Below, piece after piece: positions 22,917 to 35,194 of a stretch of 64,000 nucleotides of DNA. The notes under the pieces were generated by a model. It was not told the DNA's origin, searched no databases, and saw nothing but the letters and a program-made list of their open reading frames with translations. Position numbers and translations under genes: made by a program. Source of the stretch: Utricularia gibba (lineage: Eukaryota; Streptophyta; Magnoliopsida; Lamiales; Lentibulariaceae); contig CM007990.1 of NCBI GenBank assembly GCA_002189035.1, positions 3,286,001 through 3,350,000 of the forward strand, read 5' to 3'. Within the stretch, counting starts at the first letter, position 1, and each line of letters begins with the position of its first letter.

Positions 22917-23929
22917 TATTCCTTTGGATGTTATCTTAGTATGTCCGCACAAGCAAACTCATTTTATCTTGTTGCATGTGTAGGCATAGGGCTTCAACTT
23001 AGTTGTATCCACTCAACTTAGATTGATAGGACTTGCAAGAGAATTAGGTTGGAAAATTGTCGACTGCATAAGCAACAAAAGGAGAAAACATGGCTCGAAG
23101 GCATTCTGGACATGAGGAGGATTTTTTGGTTATGTTTTAATCAAATAGTAGACAGGAACAGATGCCAAGACACAAGCCGAATAGGGCAACTAGATCAACC
23201 TTATTGGCAAATGAAAGAGGACAAGGTATAGGCAGATCTTCTACTCATTGTGATTGTGCAGGCTCATATCGAAGGTGTAGTTGATGGATCTGATCAAGAG
23301 CATGCACGAGAACAAGTAGCACCAAGGTTGGGATCAAATCCAAGTGTGGAACTTCTTCGAGAAGGACCCATAGGTGCATTATCATACCTAAAAAGAACCA
23401 GCAGGCTGTTGGACCATGGTCTAGGAATGCACAGGCATGCAGGCATTAAAAAAGGTCATTTGCAATCAATGCTTGCATAAGACTAGCAAGAGAATAAAGC
23501 TTTTAAAACTCACCAACATGCAAGGCAAAGTAGCAACCCACAAACACCAATGCTGGAAGTAAATTCTCCTCTTAGATGGGAAGGAGAAGATCGTTGGGGG
23601 TATCATGGAGCAGCCCCATGCAATAATCAAAATCTTCATTATGAGGAGAGAGATGAATTCATGGAAAATCCTTAAAGAAAAAATCATCAGAGACAAAGAC
23701 GGATGCACAAGAGGAATTTGCATGCTGATGCACCATCTAGTGAAGATGAAGGACCCAAACCAGTACGTAGGGAACAACTTGTGCAAGCTAGGAATCATCA
23801 CTTAGAAATAGATAGGTACTTGTGCAGGAAGCAGAATGCTAACAAACTTATTGTTGATCCTTGGGATGATGTCCCTTTAGATGATAATTTTTGACACACG
23901 AGGAAGCCTTGTCCAATTACAGCATCAGC

Positions 23930-24430
23930 CATTAAGTACGAACATTCCAACTTCAGCCTTCGTTGATCACCCATGGTGCAACAAAGCCCATTCCGTGGAG
24001 AATTCAATGAGGATCCCAAAGAGCACATTGAAATTTTTCGAGGATATAATGACATAGTGGCAGAACGAAGAGTCTCCGATGATGTAATCAGGTTACATTT
24101 ATTTTCATTTTTATTATTGGGATTGGCCAGCATATGGTTAGACTCTCTACCATCCAACTCTATTTTCACTTGGAAAAATGGAGGATATATTTTTGGATAA
24201 ATATTTTGAGCCCACGAAATACTCTAACACCAGATTTGAGATTATCAATTTTTTATAGGATAAAGGAAAAAGTATAGCAACAACTTGTGAGATATTTAAA
24301 GCAATAACACAAGTCATAAACAAGTATGGATTCAGCCCTGCTGCTATGATCATGTGCTTTTATGATGGGCTGATTGCACATGCAATGCGACTACTTAATG
24401 TGGGTGTTGGACCCCTTGGCCAGCTAAGTC
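23930..24430 (+). pseudogene. gag remnant of the Athila-type element
   Basis: MVQQSPFRGEFNEDPKEHIE, then VSDDVIRLHLFSFLLLGLAS, IWLDSLPSNSIFTW and, after a shift, FSPAAMIMCFYDGL. These match the retrotransposon gag core that precedes the zinc knuckle. Stops and a frame change near 24200 break it. Confidence 0.75.
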
Positions 24431-25217
24431 CTAGGAGAGCTTGAGAACTAATTGATGAGTTTTCAAAACGACAGGCATGATGGTCTCAGCCAGCCAAGAA
24501 TCTAAAGATTGGAGTGTGGGATAACACATGTGATACCACCATCTCAAAGATTAGCAAAACCTTATTGAAGTTGAACAATAAAATCAGCAAGCTCCAGCCC
24601 GTCATCACTCAAGTACAAGCAACCACCAAAAAGATGAAGATTGAGGTAGAAGAGAAAGTATGAATATTAACTTTGTGAATTTTCCGAGAAAACTTGTGCA
24701 AGGAGCTCCTGCACCTGTACAAGGAACAACTAAGAAAATCAGGGCAATACTTGGCTAACCCATAATTAGAACCAACAACAGCCGCAATGCCCATTCTTAC
24801 GATATATGCTCAATCAATTCATGGAAAAATAGGAAGGACTAAATCAAAGAATGTTGGAGCAAATCAAACAAGTATATGGGTTAGTGATTGAGCAACTTAA
24901 GTAGGTGAGAGGGAATTCTCTGACCAAATGATGAAGGTGAATAAGCATCTGGAGCAACTCGGTATGACAACTCATATCTTAGACAGCTAGATGAATAATG
25001 TCACTTAAACTCACAAAGCTTCAAGACTCCCAAGTCAACTAGAGAAAAACCCTGCACAAGCAGACAAGTTGCTGAATGTTTTAGTGTATATATCTCCTCC
25101 TTTTTATAACTCTCTAATTCCTTATCTGAAGAGATAGTAAAAATCATCAATGGATCAACAATATTCCAAGTTTCTGGAGATGCTGAAAACGCTTCATATC
25201 AACATCCCATTCATGAT

Positions 25218-25808
25218 GTGATGTTGCAAATGAATATTTATGTAAAATTCTTGAAGGATATTCTAGCCAACCGCGGGAAAATCAAGAATAATATTGTTAT
25301 TGAATTGTCCAAGCAATGTAATAGGGTTCTGAAACATGGATTGATTCAAAAGCATGCTGACTTTTGCAATTTTTCAGTCTCTTGCGTCATTAGAAGAAGT
25401 AATTTTGAGAAGTCCTTCCATGATCTTGGGTCAAGTATTAGCTTAATGTTTTATTCTTTATTCAAAGCACTGAATATTGAGGAATTTAGAGACATAAAAA
25501 TTCAGGTGGTCTTTATTGATAAATCCATGAACAATCATGAAGGAGTGGTAGAAAACATACTATTAAAAATTGTAAAATATTTTGTTCTTTGTGATTTTGC
25601 TATTTTAGATATGATGCTTGATGTGCAGGTGCCAATCATCTTTGTGAGACCCTTCATGTCAACCACAGGAATTTTGATTGATGTAAAAGTCGGAAAATTG
25701 ATACTCATATTCAGAGAAGAAGATCTGGATTTTAATGTTGATCAGGCTATAAAGAGATTTTACTGCAAGGAGCTTGTGCAAGGAGAATCAAAAGATGCTG
25801 TTACATAG
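25218..25808 (+). pseudogene. Aspartic protease remnant of the Athila-type element
   Basis: Open for 196 codons. FEKSFHDLGSSISLMFYSLF aligns with the retropepsin region of Athila-type elements (DLGASINLMP). The active-site Asp-Leu-Gly is at 25432-25440. VPIIFVRPFMSTTGILIDVK is the conserved C-terminal strand pair. This is the longest intact piece of the element. Confidence 0.75.
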
Positions 25809-26349
25809 AAGCATGCACAAGCCATTTTTCTACACGAAATTCTAGAGATAAATCATATGGAGAAAGGAATGGAAGACACCCCAAATGACACACTGATGAT
25901 GGCTCAATTGACAAAGAAGGAGCTTGATGTTGGAGGATAAATTGAATTGAAGAAGCCGGCACTATCATTAAGGTATAAATTTCTTAAGGATGATCACATT
26001 TATCTAGTAATTGTTAATGTAGAATTGGATGATGATTGCATCCAAAAGCTGTTGGATGTCTTGTGCAAGTACCAACAAGCAATTAAGTACACCTCGGATG
26101 ATTTGAAAGGGTTGGATCCTCAATTTTGCACTCATTGGATTTAGTTGGGAGCATAGGCAAGGCCTATTGTGTAACTATGAAGGCAGATGAACCCTATGCT
26201 AAAGGAGGTGATAAAAAACAAAATTTCGAAATTGTTAGATACTGATATCATGTACTCTATTTCAAATAGTCAATGAGTCAACCGAGTGCACTAAATACCA
26301 AAGAAAAGAAGCATGATAGTGATGGAGAATGGGAAAAGAGACTTGATCC

Positions 26350-27320
26350 CCTTGCATAAGATCACTAACTAGATGATGTGTATTGATTTTTGGAAACTCA
26401 ATGAAGCCACTAGAAAGGATCATTACCCACTACCATTTATTGATCAAATTTTGGAAAAGTTAAGCAATCAAGATTTCTATTGTTACCTAGATAGTTATTC
26501 CGAATATTTCCAGATTCCAATTCATCAGGAGGATCAACACAATACCACATTTACTTGTCCTTTTGGATTATTTGCGTACAAGAGAATGATATTCAATTTT
26601 TGAATGCTCCTGGGACTTTTCAGTGTTGCAAGACAACAATTTTTTTAGGGCATGTGAAAAAGACCATAGAGGTATTTATAAATGATATATTTGTTTATGG
26701 GGTTGACTTCAATTCATGTTTGCAGAACTTAAGCATCATTTTAGAGAGGTGCATTGAGTGCAACTTGGTGGTCAATTGGGAGAAATGTCATTTTATGATA
26801 AAAGAATACATTGTGCTTGGATATCATATTTCATTCAAAGTCATTCAAGTGGATCCATAAAAAATGAAAGTGATTGTAAATTACCATCACCAACTATAAT
26901 AAAGAGGATTAGAAGCTTCTTGAGGCATGTAGGATTTTATAGGAGATTAATTGCTAATTTTTCTTACATTTCTAGACCACTAACAGTACTGCTTGCGCAA
27001 GACATAGAATTCTGTTTAGATACAGAATACATACATATCTTCAACACATTGAAACAGGTCCTTGTAACTTCACTCATTCTTCAACCACCAGATTGGACCT
27101 TACCATTTAAGCTGATGTGCAATGTAAGTGATTGTGTTGTAGAGACTATTCTTGGGCAAAAAAGAGACAAGGTAATTCATGTAATTTATTATGTTAGTAA
27201 AACTCTCAATGCAACTCAAAGGAACTACATAACCACATAAAAGAAGTTGATGATAATTGTTTTTGCCATTGAAAAAATTCAGATCCTACTTGCTGAGTGT
27301 GAAGGTAATTGTTCATACGG
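26350..27320 (+). pseudogene. Reverse transcriptase and RNase H remnant of the Athila-type element
   Basis: MCIDFWKLNEATRKDHYPLP and PFIDQILEKLSN open the RT; HQEDQHNTTFTCPFGLFAYK follows. VFINDIFVYG stands where the catalytic YxDD motif is expected and keeps only one Asp. RNase H follows with FLRHVGFYRRLIANFSYISR and YYVSKTLNATQRNYITT. Several frame changes (near 26600 and 26860) separate the blocks. Confidence 0.75.
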
Positions 27321-27769
27321 ATCATGCGGCCTAGAAATATCTTTTTAGCAAGCAAGAATCGAAGCCTAGGTTGATTAGATGCTCCAAGAATTTGATTTGG
27401 AGATTAATAACAAGAAGGACAAGGAAAATGAAGTAGCTAATCATTTGTCATGCTTAGAAAATTATCTTGTTGGAGGTGCCTTGCCCCCAGAATCTGCATT
27501 TCAACCAATGGAAGTGCTTCCTTGTACAAGCAATGTATTATTTCTAAAAGGAATCTATGCTTTTCAAACGATATGCTGATTGAATTATTAGAAGATGCCT
27601 ACTACCAGAGAAGATAAGGAACGTTATTTGGCACTTTCATTCATCATCATATGGAGGGCATGCAGCTGCATCCAAACTACTTTTCAAAATTCTTCAATCT
27701 TAATTTTATTGCCTACTAGGATCATGATGTGAGGGCATTTGTTCAAGCATGTGATATACATTTTGGAGA

Positions 27770-28467
27770 TAGAAATCTTTGATGTTTGGGGTCTGGATTT
27801 TATGGGGTATTTTCATTCATCTTATGGCCACACCCAAGTTCTAGAATTGATGAAAGAGTTGTAACTAACAGGAAATTGAAGAGGTTTCTAGACCGTACGG
27901 TGGTCAAAACCCAAAAGGATTGGACAAGCAAATTCACAAATGCTCTATGGGCTTATCGCACAGCACATAAGACTCCATTGGGGACCTCTCCTTACTGTTT
28001 GGTTTATGGGAAAGACTTTCAATCACCCATGGAACTGAAGCATAATGCCAATTGGGTGATCAAGGAATCAAATTTGGATGCTAAGGTAGTTTGGGGAACA
28101 AAGAATTTTGCCGCTACAAGAGCTAGATGAATTAAGGATGAGTGCCTACAAAAAGGCAAATGCGTACAAGGAACAAACAAAGGTTTGGCATGACAATCAC
28201 TTGCGCAAGAAGGACTTGGCAGAAGGTGACCCAGTTTTGTTATTTAACTCTCGTTTTCATTTATTTCCAGGAAAGCTCAAATCCAGATGGCGTGGACTAT
28301 ATGTTATCAAGAGAATCTACCCTAATGGAGCAGTAATCATCACCCACCTAGATCATAGAGAATTTATGATAAACATTCAATTTTTGAAATGGTTTCATGA
28401 AGGAGTAAAATCTTTCATAGATAGATTGTGTGTTCCGGTGGATCTCTCCAACCACCCTCCACCTTGA
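27770..28467 (+). pseudogene. Integrase remnant with an internal deletion, Athila-type element
   Basis: VWGLDFMGYFHSSYG (start of the integrase core) joins after only about 30 bp to TNRKLKRFLDRTV and WTSKFTNALWAYRTAHKTPL, so most of the DDE core is missing. The C-terminal part is good: VWHDNHLRKKDLAEGDPVLL and FHLFPGKLKSRWRGLYVIKR. Confidence 0.75.
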
Positions 28468-29310
28468 TGAGGAAGCATCTATGGTTTACTTGCTACCATT
28501 ATAAAAACAAGTGATTTTTCTTTTATTATTTTAATTTATTTTCGATTTTCTCTTGCATTTTTCTGTATTCAACTAGCACATGTGCAAAAACTTCTCTTTA
28601 CCCAAGGACTGAGCATTTTGAAAACAATTTTGTTCATTTGCTTATGCAAGTTGCAAAAACCAAGAGTTCTTTTTCAAAAGAAGAAAAGTTGAGAGCAATT
28701 TTCAATTCATTGATCAAGCTCTCTCTCAATATTTTATGGATAGATTTTCAACAATATTATATTTAAGATAGAGATCGATTTTGCCAAAAAAAAAAAAAGA
28801 AATAAATAAAGAAGATGAGAAGAAGAGAGAGAGAGAAAAGAGACTGAAGGGTTGGAACAAGCCACAAATGTAGAAGAGAAGAAGCTTGTTGGAGTACAAA
28901 AATCAAAGGACAAATATGGCATAAATTGTTTGATGGATGCTTACCCCTTGCTACCCATAATATGGAGCCTTCAGTCGAATTTCTCAACTATCCCAAGCTC
29001 CTGCCAAGTTACAACCCAAGAATAAGATGTAATGATTGCACAAGCTTACTAAAACTAGTGGATCACTCATGCAAGTTCACTAACTCTCCTACATCAAAGT
29101 ATTGAGCGAATCATTTTCATTTCACTCTCCTATTATGAATTTCTTTTCTTGAACACAATGAGTGAGACCTATGAGGAGTGCAGGGGAAGCTAATGAATGG
29201 TGTGCCATTAGATAACTCACACATATTACTAATCATAAATCTATTTGCAAGCTATTATTTTGGAGGAAAAATGCTTTGAACAATTTCTTGAGGATAAGCA
29301 AACATTTAAG
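28468..29310. other. Untranslated tail between integrase and 3' LTR
   Basis: No coding sequence. Contains A-rich and AG-rich tracts (28785-28850). A clear polypurine tract next to the LTR was not identified. Confidence 0.4.
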
Positions 29311-29870
29311 TGTCACTTATTTTCATTCCTTTTATCTTATTTTTCCTATGTTTTTAGATGAACTTTATATATTTCATATCATTTTGATTTTTGGAGAGAA
29401 AGTATGTTTTGTGATTTTTTCAAAATGATTTTGATCTAATTTAAAGGAGATTCGAGCTGATCTTTATATGGGTTTGATTTATCCAGATGAAAACTTGGTC
29501 AAAGATTCGCATCTTATTTTGGAAGATTTCAATCTTATCTTAAAAGATTTAGATAGAATATTTGATACCAACGTATCAAAGAAGCCCAACAAATCTCCAA
29601 CATTATATAAAGATCGGAGACCAAAGAGTCAGTCTAGTAGTCTAGAGGAGCATGCACTTGTGAGCACTTACGGCTAAGGATTTGCAGTGAAACCTTGTTT
29701 GCACAAATCCTGCATATGTAACTGTTTTACTATGTTTTTTGACATTTAATTTGATATTTGATTTTGTTTTTCGTAATTTTTTTCCTTATCAACGTACTAT
29801 TTAGTACCATATAATCCAAGAGAGTATGGAAGAATCTTGTATTGACCTCAAGCACAATTTAAATTCAAAC
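29311..29870 (+). repeat. 5' portion of 3' LTR, Athila-type element
   Basis: Starts TGTCACTTATTTTCATTCC. It shares TTTTTGGAGAGAAAGT, a TATATAAAG box (29605-29613) and GATTTGCAGTGAAACCTTG with the LTR relics at 35.2-36.3 kb and 48.4-49.4 kb. It stops near 29870, missing the half that the 5' LTR still has. Confidence 0.65.
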
Positions 29871-31700
29871 TATTTATTCATTATAATATCCCTAATGCCA
29901 TCGATCTAGAGGTTCAACGAGCTTATAATATTAAAAAATGACAGCCATTCATCTCATTCACGAGGCTCAATGAGCTTAAATTCTACATGTGATGATATAT
30001 ATATTTTTGGAGTATAAAAAAGTGAATAATGTAATTTTTTAATAATTAAACCCAGATTCAAAAAATTAATAATTTTTGAATTTAATCTTAAATATAAATT
30101 AATAATTTTATTACAAAATAAAAGGAGGTTGGAATTTATAAAATTTTAAAAAATAAGTCTAAGAAATTATGAAAATCTCTAAATTGTTGCATGGCACAGG
30201 ATGTTTGATTTGAAGTTTGATTGGGTTTGGGTTTGATGATGGCACTCCCACACCCAATATTATTATTTCACTAGATAGGATTTAACATGTGGCCCAAAAA
30301 AACCTGAGAGGGTCTTATACCCCTCTTCCTTGCAAGTCAAACTTGGGTTCACTTATCATTAGAGGTGACATTGATTCAAACCAGAACTGTATGATTTCGA
30401 GCAAGCTCGAGATATTTGGAATGCATAAACCATAATTTTAACCTGTGTGGAACCGATGGAGCCAACGGTTCAAAATTGATGAACCATCGATTTCATTTTT
30501 TAATGGTTTGAAATATCTTTAATAGATATTATTGAAACTTGAAAAATTCTTGAAAAAATAATGTGTTTTGCAAGCACCTCCAATGGCTCATGTGGGTATT
30601 TGAAATCATTCTCAATTTTAAAACTATTTTTAGATGCTCTTAATAATCGTTTAAAAAGTCTTAAAAATCTTTGAAAAAAATGACGCAAGCATCCACAACG
30701 CCTCATGTGGGTGATTAAAAATTAATCTCCAAAAAATTGTTGATTCTGATTCCAATTTAGTTCAATATTTTTTATTTTGACTTTCGATTAGTTCAAAGTT
30801 TAAAATTCTGGTTTCGAACTGAAATCAAAATCAACAATAAACTACAATTTATGAACCGAATGTTAAAAAAAATCGCTCGGTTCCAAACTGATCAATTCAA
30901 GAATGTAGGGGCAACTAGACTATTTGTTTTGAAAATGTAACCAACCTCATTATGGATTTCCATGTTGCCCTTTTGGGGGCATTTCTTAATATTCTTCAAA
31001 GCAAATCATCATTGTTTAGGACAATCAATGCTATTATTATTAGCACGTTTTAAGGAACTGCTGCAGACACCACACGTGCTTTGTGCTTCATAGTTAATGC
31101 TATTATGCCTTTTTTAAAAAAAAAAAAAAATAGGCATCACTCATTGCTCATATTCTTTCAACATTCCCACCATCGTTCGGAAATCTGCTCCCTCAAAATC
31201 CTCGTCCTACGTTGAAGCATAGCTCCGCGGAGTACACTCACACAGTATGATGTAAATGTCTGCTATTGCTTTATCCCTTTTCCAGCATAATGATTTGGCT
31301 TCAATAACCTACTTACGATATAATAGAGTGGTTTAATATCATAATGCACTCCACCAACCCCATTAGCCCAGCCATATGCGACACGTGCTGTGCATTTATG
31401 ACATAACACGTGCTAAACGGAAAGTGCTTCGAAAGGGAAACGCGCGCGGTACCTTATCACTCACACCATCGCCAGTTGGGGGTTCCTTATAAATCTAATT
31501 TTAAGAAAATACTGATTATATGATTATATGTAAGTGTAGTAGAAATCTATCCATTTTTATTTTGTAAATAGTTTTTATTTAATAAATTTTGAAATTGATA
31601 TATTATAAACATTTATTCAATATAAAAATAATAACATGTAATAATTAACAAAATTATGTTATAAAATATGTATAAATATGAATAAAAAATATGTTTTTTC
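29871..31700. other. Intergenic, no gene; short duplication and a G-box trio
   Basis: CAAGCAYCYNCAAYGSCTCATGTGGGT-type words at 30571 and 30686 mark a diverged direct repeat of about 115 bp. CACGTG occurs at 31073, 31383 and 31408, each as ACACGTGCT, without a gene following. Otherwise AT-rich. Confidence 0.4.
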
Positions 31701-32060
31701 AAAAATCGAAAAAAATGGATTTTTCACCAAACTGAGTGCATATTTTTTTAGGTATTGTTTATGTAATTTTTAAATCGATTGCATAATTTTTCTATTTTAT
31801 TTTGAAATTGTAATACTTGATTCTTAATTGTTATTTAAATTGAGTGTGATTTTTTTATTTTATTATTTATTTAATCTTTAAATATTTTTTGGATCGAGTG
31901 CAATTTTCTTAATTTGTTATGTACTGATCTTTAAGTATTATTTGGATTGAGTGTAATTTTTTATTTTATTATACATTCAATTCTTAAGTATTATTTATAT
32001 CGAACGTATTTTTTATTTTAAATTTATATTATGCTCTTGATCCTCAATTCTTATTAGTAT
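31701..32060. repeat. Degenerate tandem array, about 53-bp unit (GATCGAGTGCA family)
   Basis: GAGTGCA-like words at 31734, 31777, 31842, 31896, 31949 and 32002; the last four are 53-54 bp apart. Each is followed by a T-rich stretch and then TTCTTAAGTATTATTT. It belongs to the same word family as the array at 5410-5710 next to the MULE copies. Confidence 0.65.
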
Positions 32061-32201
32061 TAACCTCATGAAAAGCTTGTTGCTTTCTTTTTATCTTTTA
32101 CCAAGTCAACTTATTGGATGAAAAAAATTTCAAAAGAACTCATACCTGTGAGTATTCAGTCACGTGGTCATTATCATAACCTTCACATGAAACATCAGTA
32201 T

Positions 32202-32405
32202 CTAAATATTCACAAGTTGACTTTTGGAAGGCATATGATTTGGAACGAGTAATTGCTTATCATAACTTTCACATACAATGTGGCAATCAATCTCAATATA
32301 TTTAGTGCGTTCATGAAACATAGGATTTTGTGTAATATGAATGGTTGATTTGTTATCACACAATAATAGGATATACCCTTGTACTGCATAACATAAATCC
32401 TTCAA
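32202..32405 (-). pseudogene. Ty1/copia RNase H fragment
   Basis: ILLLCDNKSTIHITQNPMFH followed by ERTKYIEIDCHIVCES and QLVNI is the standard end of copia RNase H (CDNxSAxxxxxNPxFHxRTKHIE). No further copia domain or LTR was found around it. An isolated relic, distinct from the copia element at 41.5-45.7 kb. Confidence 0.8.
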
Positions 32406-35194
32406 AAGGGATGCCTGTCATCGTAGTCCCAATGTGGCAGCTGAAGAGATCAGCTGCCCACCTAAAAAGATACACTTACATGTTTGTGTATTACTATATT
32501 TGAAGAAATATTGACTTTCTTTGAAATGACTATATTAAGTATAGTCATATTTCAAAAAGATTTTTAGAGGATGACAATCTCTCAAATTTTAGTGGAGAGA
32601 AATGACCATGTGTTCAAATTAACCCTACCACATGGTGGGAGTCAAAGTACTTTGGGTTGGATTATGGAACCTACTTCCTATCTTAGTGTTTTCTCATTTG
32701 CATGAAGGGTTGTGACCAACAAACAATTCAGGAATAGTTATACAATGGGACCGCATGTATGGAAAACATCATTGGATTCATCCAGTCATATCCATTCATG
32801 ATATTTAGTGCTTGTTGCAATGACAAATAATGCAGTTAGGAAGACCTCTTGCATTTTCAGTAAATAATGGAAAATAATAAATCATAGCTATAGAAATTAA
32901 TTATATGATTTATTATTTTCCATTATTTACTAAATCTAGCAATAATTTAAATCATAGATAAAAATGCGTTAATTTATTGATTAAATCTACTTTTCTCATA
33001 TATAACACATTTAATTCTATTAGATTTGATGCAAAAAAAAAATACCTCTAACATTCAAAATTCAATTTTCCAAGTAAACCTACTAGTTTTGATATATTTC
33101 ATAGTAACATGGATCACATTGTAGATTTAGATAATTTATTTTATATAATAATATTTGTTGATATTATTATTGATTAAATTTTTCCTTAATTTGATTTTTA
33201 ATAGTTTAATTATATTTATTTTTAACATTTTATACATGAATGTGCTGAATCTTAATTTAATAAAATTAAACATATTGTAACTGACATTTATACTTAAGAA
33301 CCAAAATTCCCAAATTATATTGCAAACTACATAATTAACATAATTATCAATTCAGAATTAGAGTGCGATATTGTGTAAAAATTGATGATATTTGTAGTAT
33401 TTTAACTTTTTGGATAAGGAATTAGGTGAGTTAGAATAGATCAAATTATCAAAATTAGTGTTAATGAATTTATTTTATCCAAAAATCTATTTTTGCACCT
33501 ATTTTACATTGCTCCATTTGCTAGGATGAATCTACTATTCATCCAGGCCCTTGGAATGCACAGTCCATCTAGGCTAGGCCATGTTATAACCATCTTGTGC
33601 AGCAATTATTAATTCAGAGTCAAAATATAAATTACGCATCTACATACATGAGTGGATAAGACTACCTGGTGGGAAACAGGGAATGAGAAACTATGCCACC
33701 CAAAGGCATGCAATAGGGGGTAGGAACGATCGAATAGAGAGAGAATGAAGATTTATGATGCTGGAAGGAGATTTTCCATCGAGTTTGAACACGTTACAGG
33801 GAAAAAAATGAAGGAGGAACAATTTCAGTGTGACAACAGAACCTAACTCCAACACCTGCGGCACTGCAAAACCGTTTGCACATATGACTTACCACTTAAA
33901 ACCGTTGGCTCCTTGTGAATCGATCTAAACTTGCCATTATTACATTATTTTCTTCATGAATTTGATGTAGATTTTATGTTCAATTTTATATATATCTTTT
34001 AATGAGAAAAATCTCTAAGCCTACGATACCTTTAACATTTTCTACCAATCACAAAGTATTACAAGAAAATACAAATGTAGAATCCTCCCTAAAACAGAAA
34101 ATATCGTCGAAGCAGCCTCAGTTTGTTCTATTCATTCCCTGCAAACAAATTCTCTTTTTATAAGCAGTAGATCTTTTTCTCTCTTTTTTCACTCCAATCT
34201 TGCACGCCAACCATAGTTAATTGCATTATTGTGATGTTGTTGCTTTTTTTTCACAAGCCTTTCTTATCCTTCCTTCGCATTCAGACTTGTAATTCATGTT
34301 TCACTCCTATACTTGTAATAAATTCGAAATTGGTCTAATTACATGGCCCAACCCAAATGGACCAGACTTATGGACTTTGATGAATGATAGCACATAATTT
34401 TCAGTGTTGTAGGACTAGAAAATGATTAATATCATGTTATAAAATTAGTGTTTTATCAAGTATTTCCGTATTTTTTGTGTTTAGCAGTGATTTTTGTGTC
34501 TTTTAGTCAAGATAGAAAGAAAAAAATATCTCTAGGACTTTAGGAAAACCATCAAATTAATACATAGTTTACTATGCATTTTTATCTTATTTTTATCAAT
34601 TGTATATCTATGGATTTCATGGAATGACTACAATGTTGAATTAATTAATGCCTTACTTTGGTATGCACAACATCTTCTTTAGGTAATGATATTCTTCCTA
34701 TGATTAGAAATTTTCCAAATACAATTTTAAATTTACTTGCAAGAAACTAAATATAATACTTTTTGTTGAAACTAAAAACTTTACTATTATTGGTGTAGAT
34801 TTGTTCACATGCAAATATAGAGATATATGATGCATGGAAAGTGGTTCTAGCCACAATTTGTGGAAGTTAATGATGTTTAGGAAATATTTAAATTTTTTGT
34901 ATCAGAAATGATAAATATAATAAACAAACATAATAAAACTTTGATATGACTTAGTGAAATATACAATAAATTCATGTCACTTTCAAAATATTTTTCTTGA
35001 ATAATTTTAATTTCAAAAATACATTATTTTTATATAAAAGAAAATAAGCATTTGTTATTTTATTAATTTTTAATACTTATTTTCAATAATATAAAACATT
35101 TTTAAATTTTGTGCTGATTCATTATGAAAAATTAAATACAAATCCGTGATCAAAATTTTAGGCTTTCATAAATTTACAGTAATATTTTTTTGAA
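32406..35194. other. Intergenic, AT-rich, no gene; contains one perfect hairpin
   Basis: Apart from the hairpin at 32859-32931 and a small inverted repeat GGCAGCTGA/TCAGCTGCC near 32436-32458, no structure or coding region was recognised. Confidence 0.4.
32859..32931. repeat. Perfect 28-bp inverted repeat, 17-nt spacer
   Basis: Left arm 32859-32886 (begins AGTAAATAATGGAAAATA) and right arm 32904-32931 are exact reverse complements. The spacer is GCTATAGAAATTAATTA. Transcribed, it would fold into a 73-nt hairpin with no mismatch. AT-rich, with no obvious target duplication at its edges. Confidence 0.85.

Larger units (their letters stand above)
22640..29870 (+). mobile_element. Eroded Ty3 (Athila/Tat-type) LTR retrotransposon
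   Basis: In order: a 3' fragment of the 5' LTR (22640-22889), a primer-binding site, gag, aspartic protease, reverse transcriptase, RNase H, truncated integrase, and the 5' part of the 3' LTR (29311-29870). Every coding block is interrupted by stops or shifts. Related LTR relics lie at 35195-36292, 46345-46860 and 48350-49393, so this family has been active repeatedly at this locus. Confidence 0.85.
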
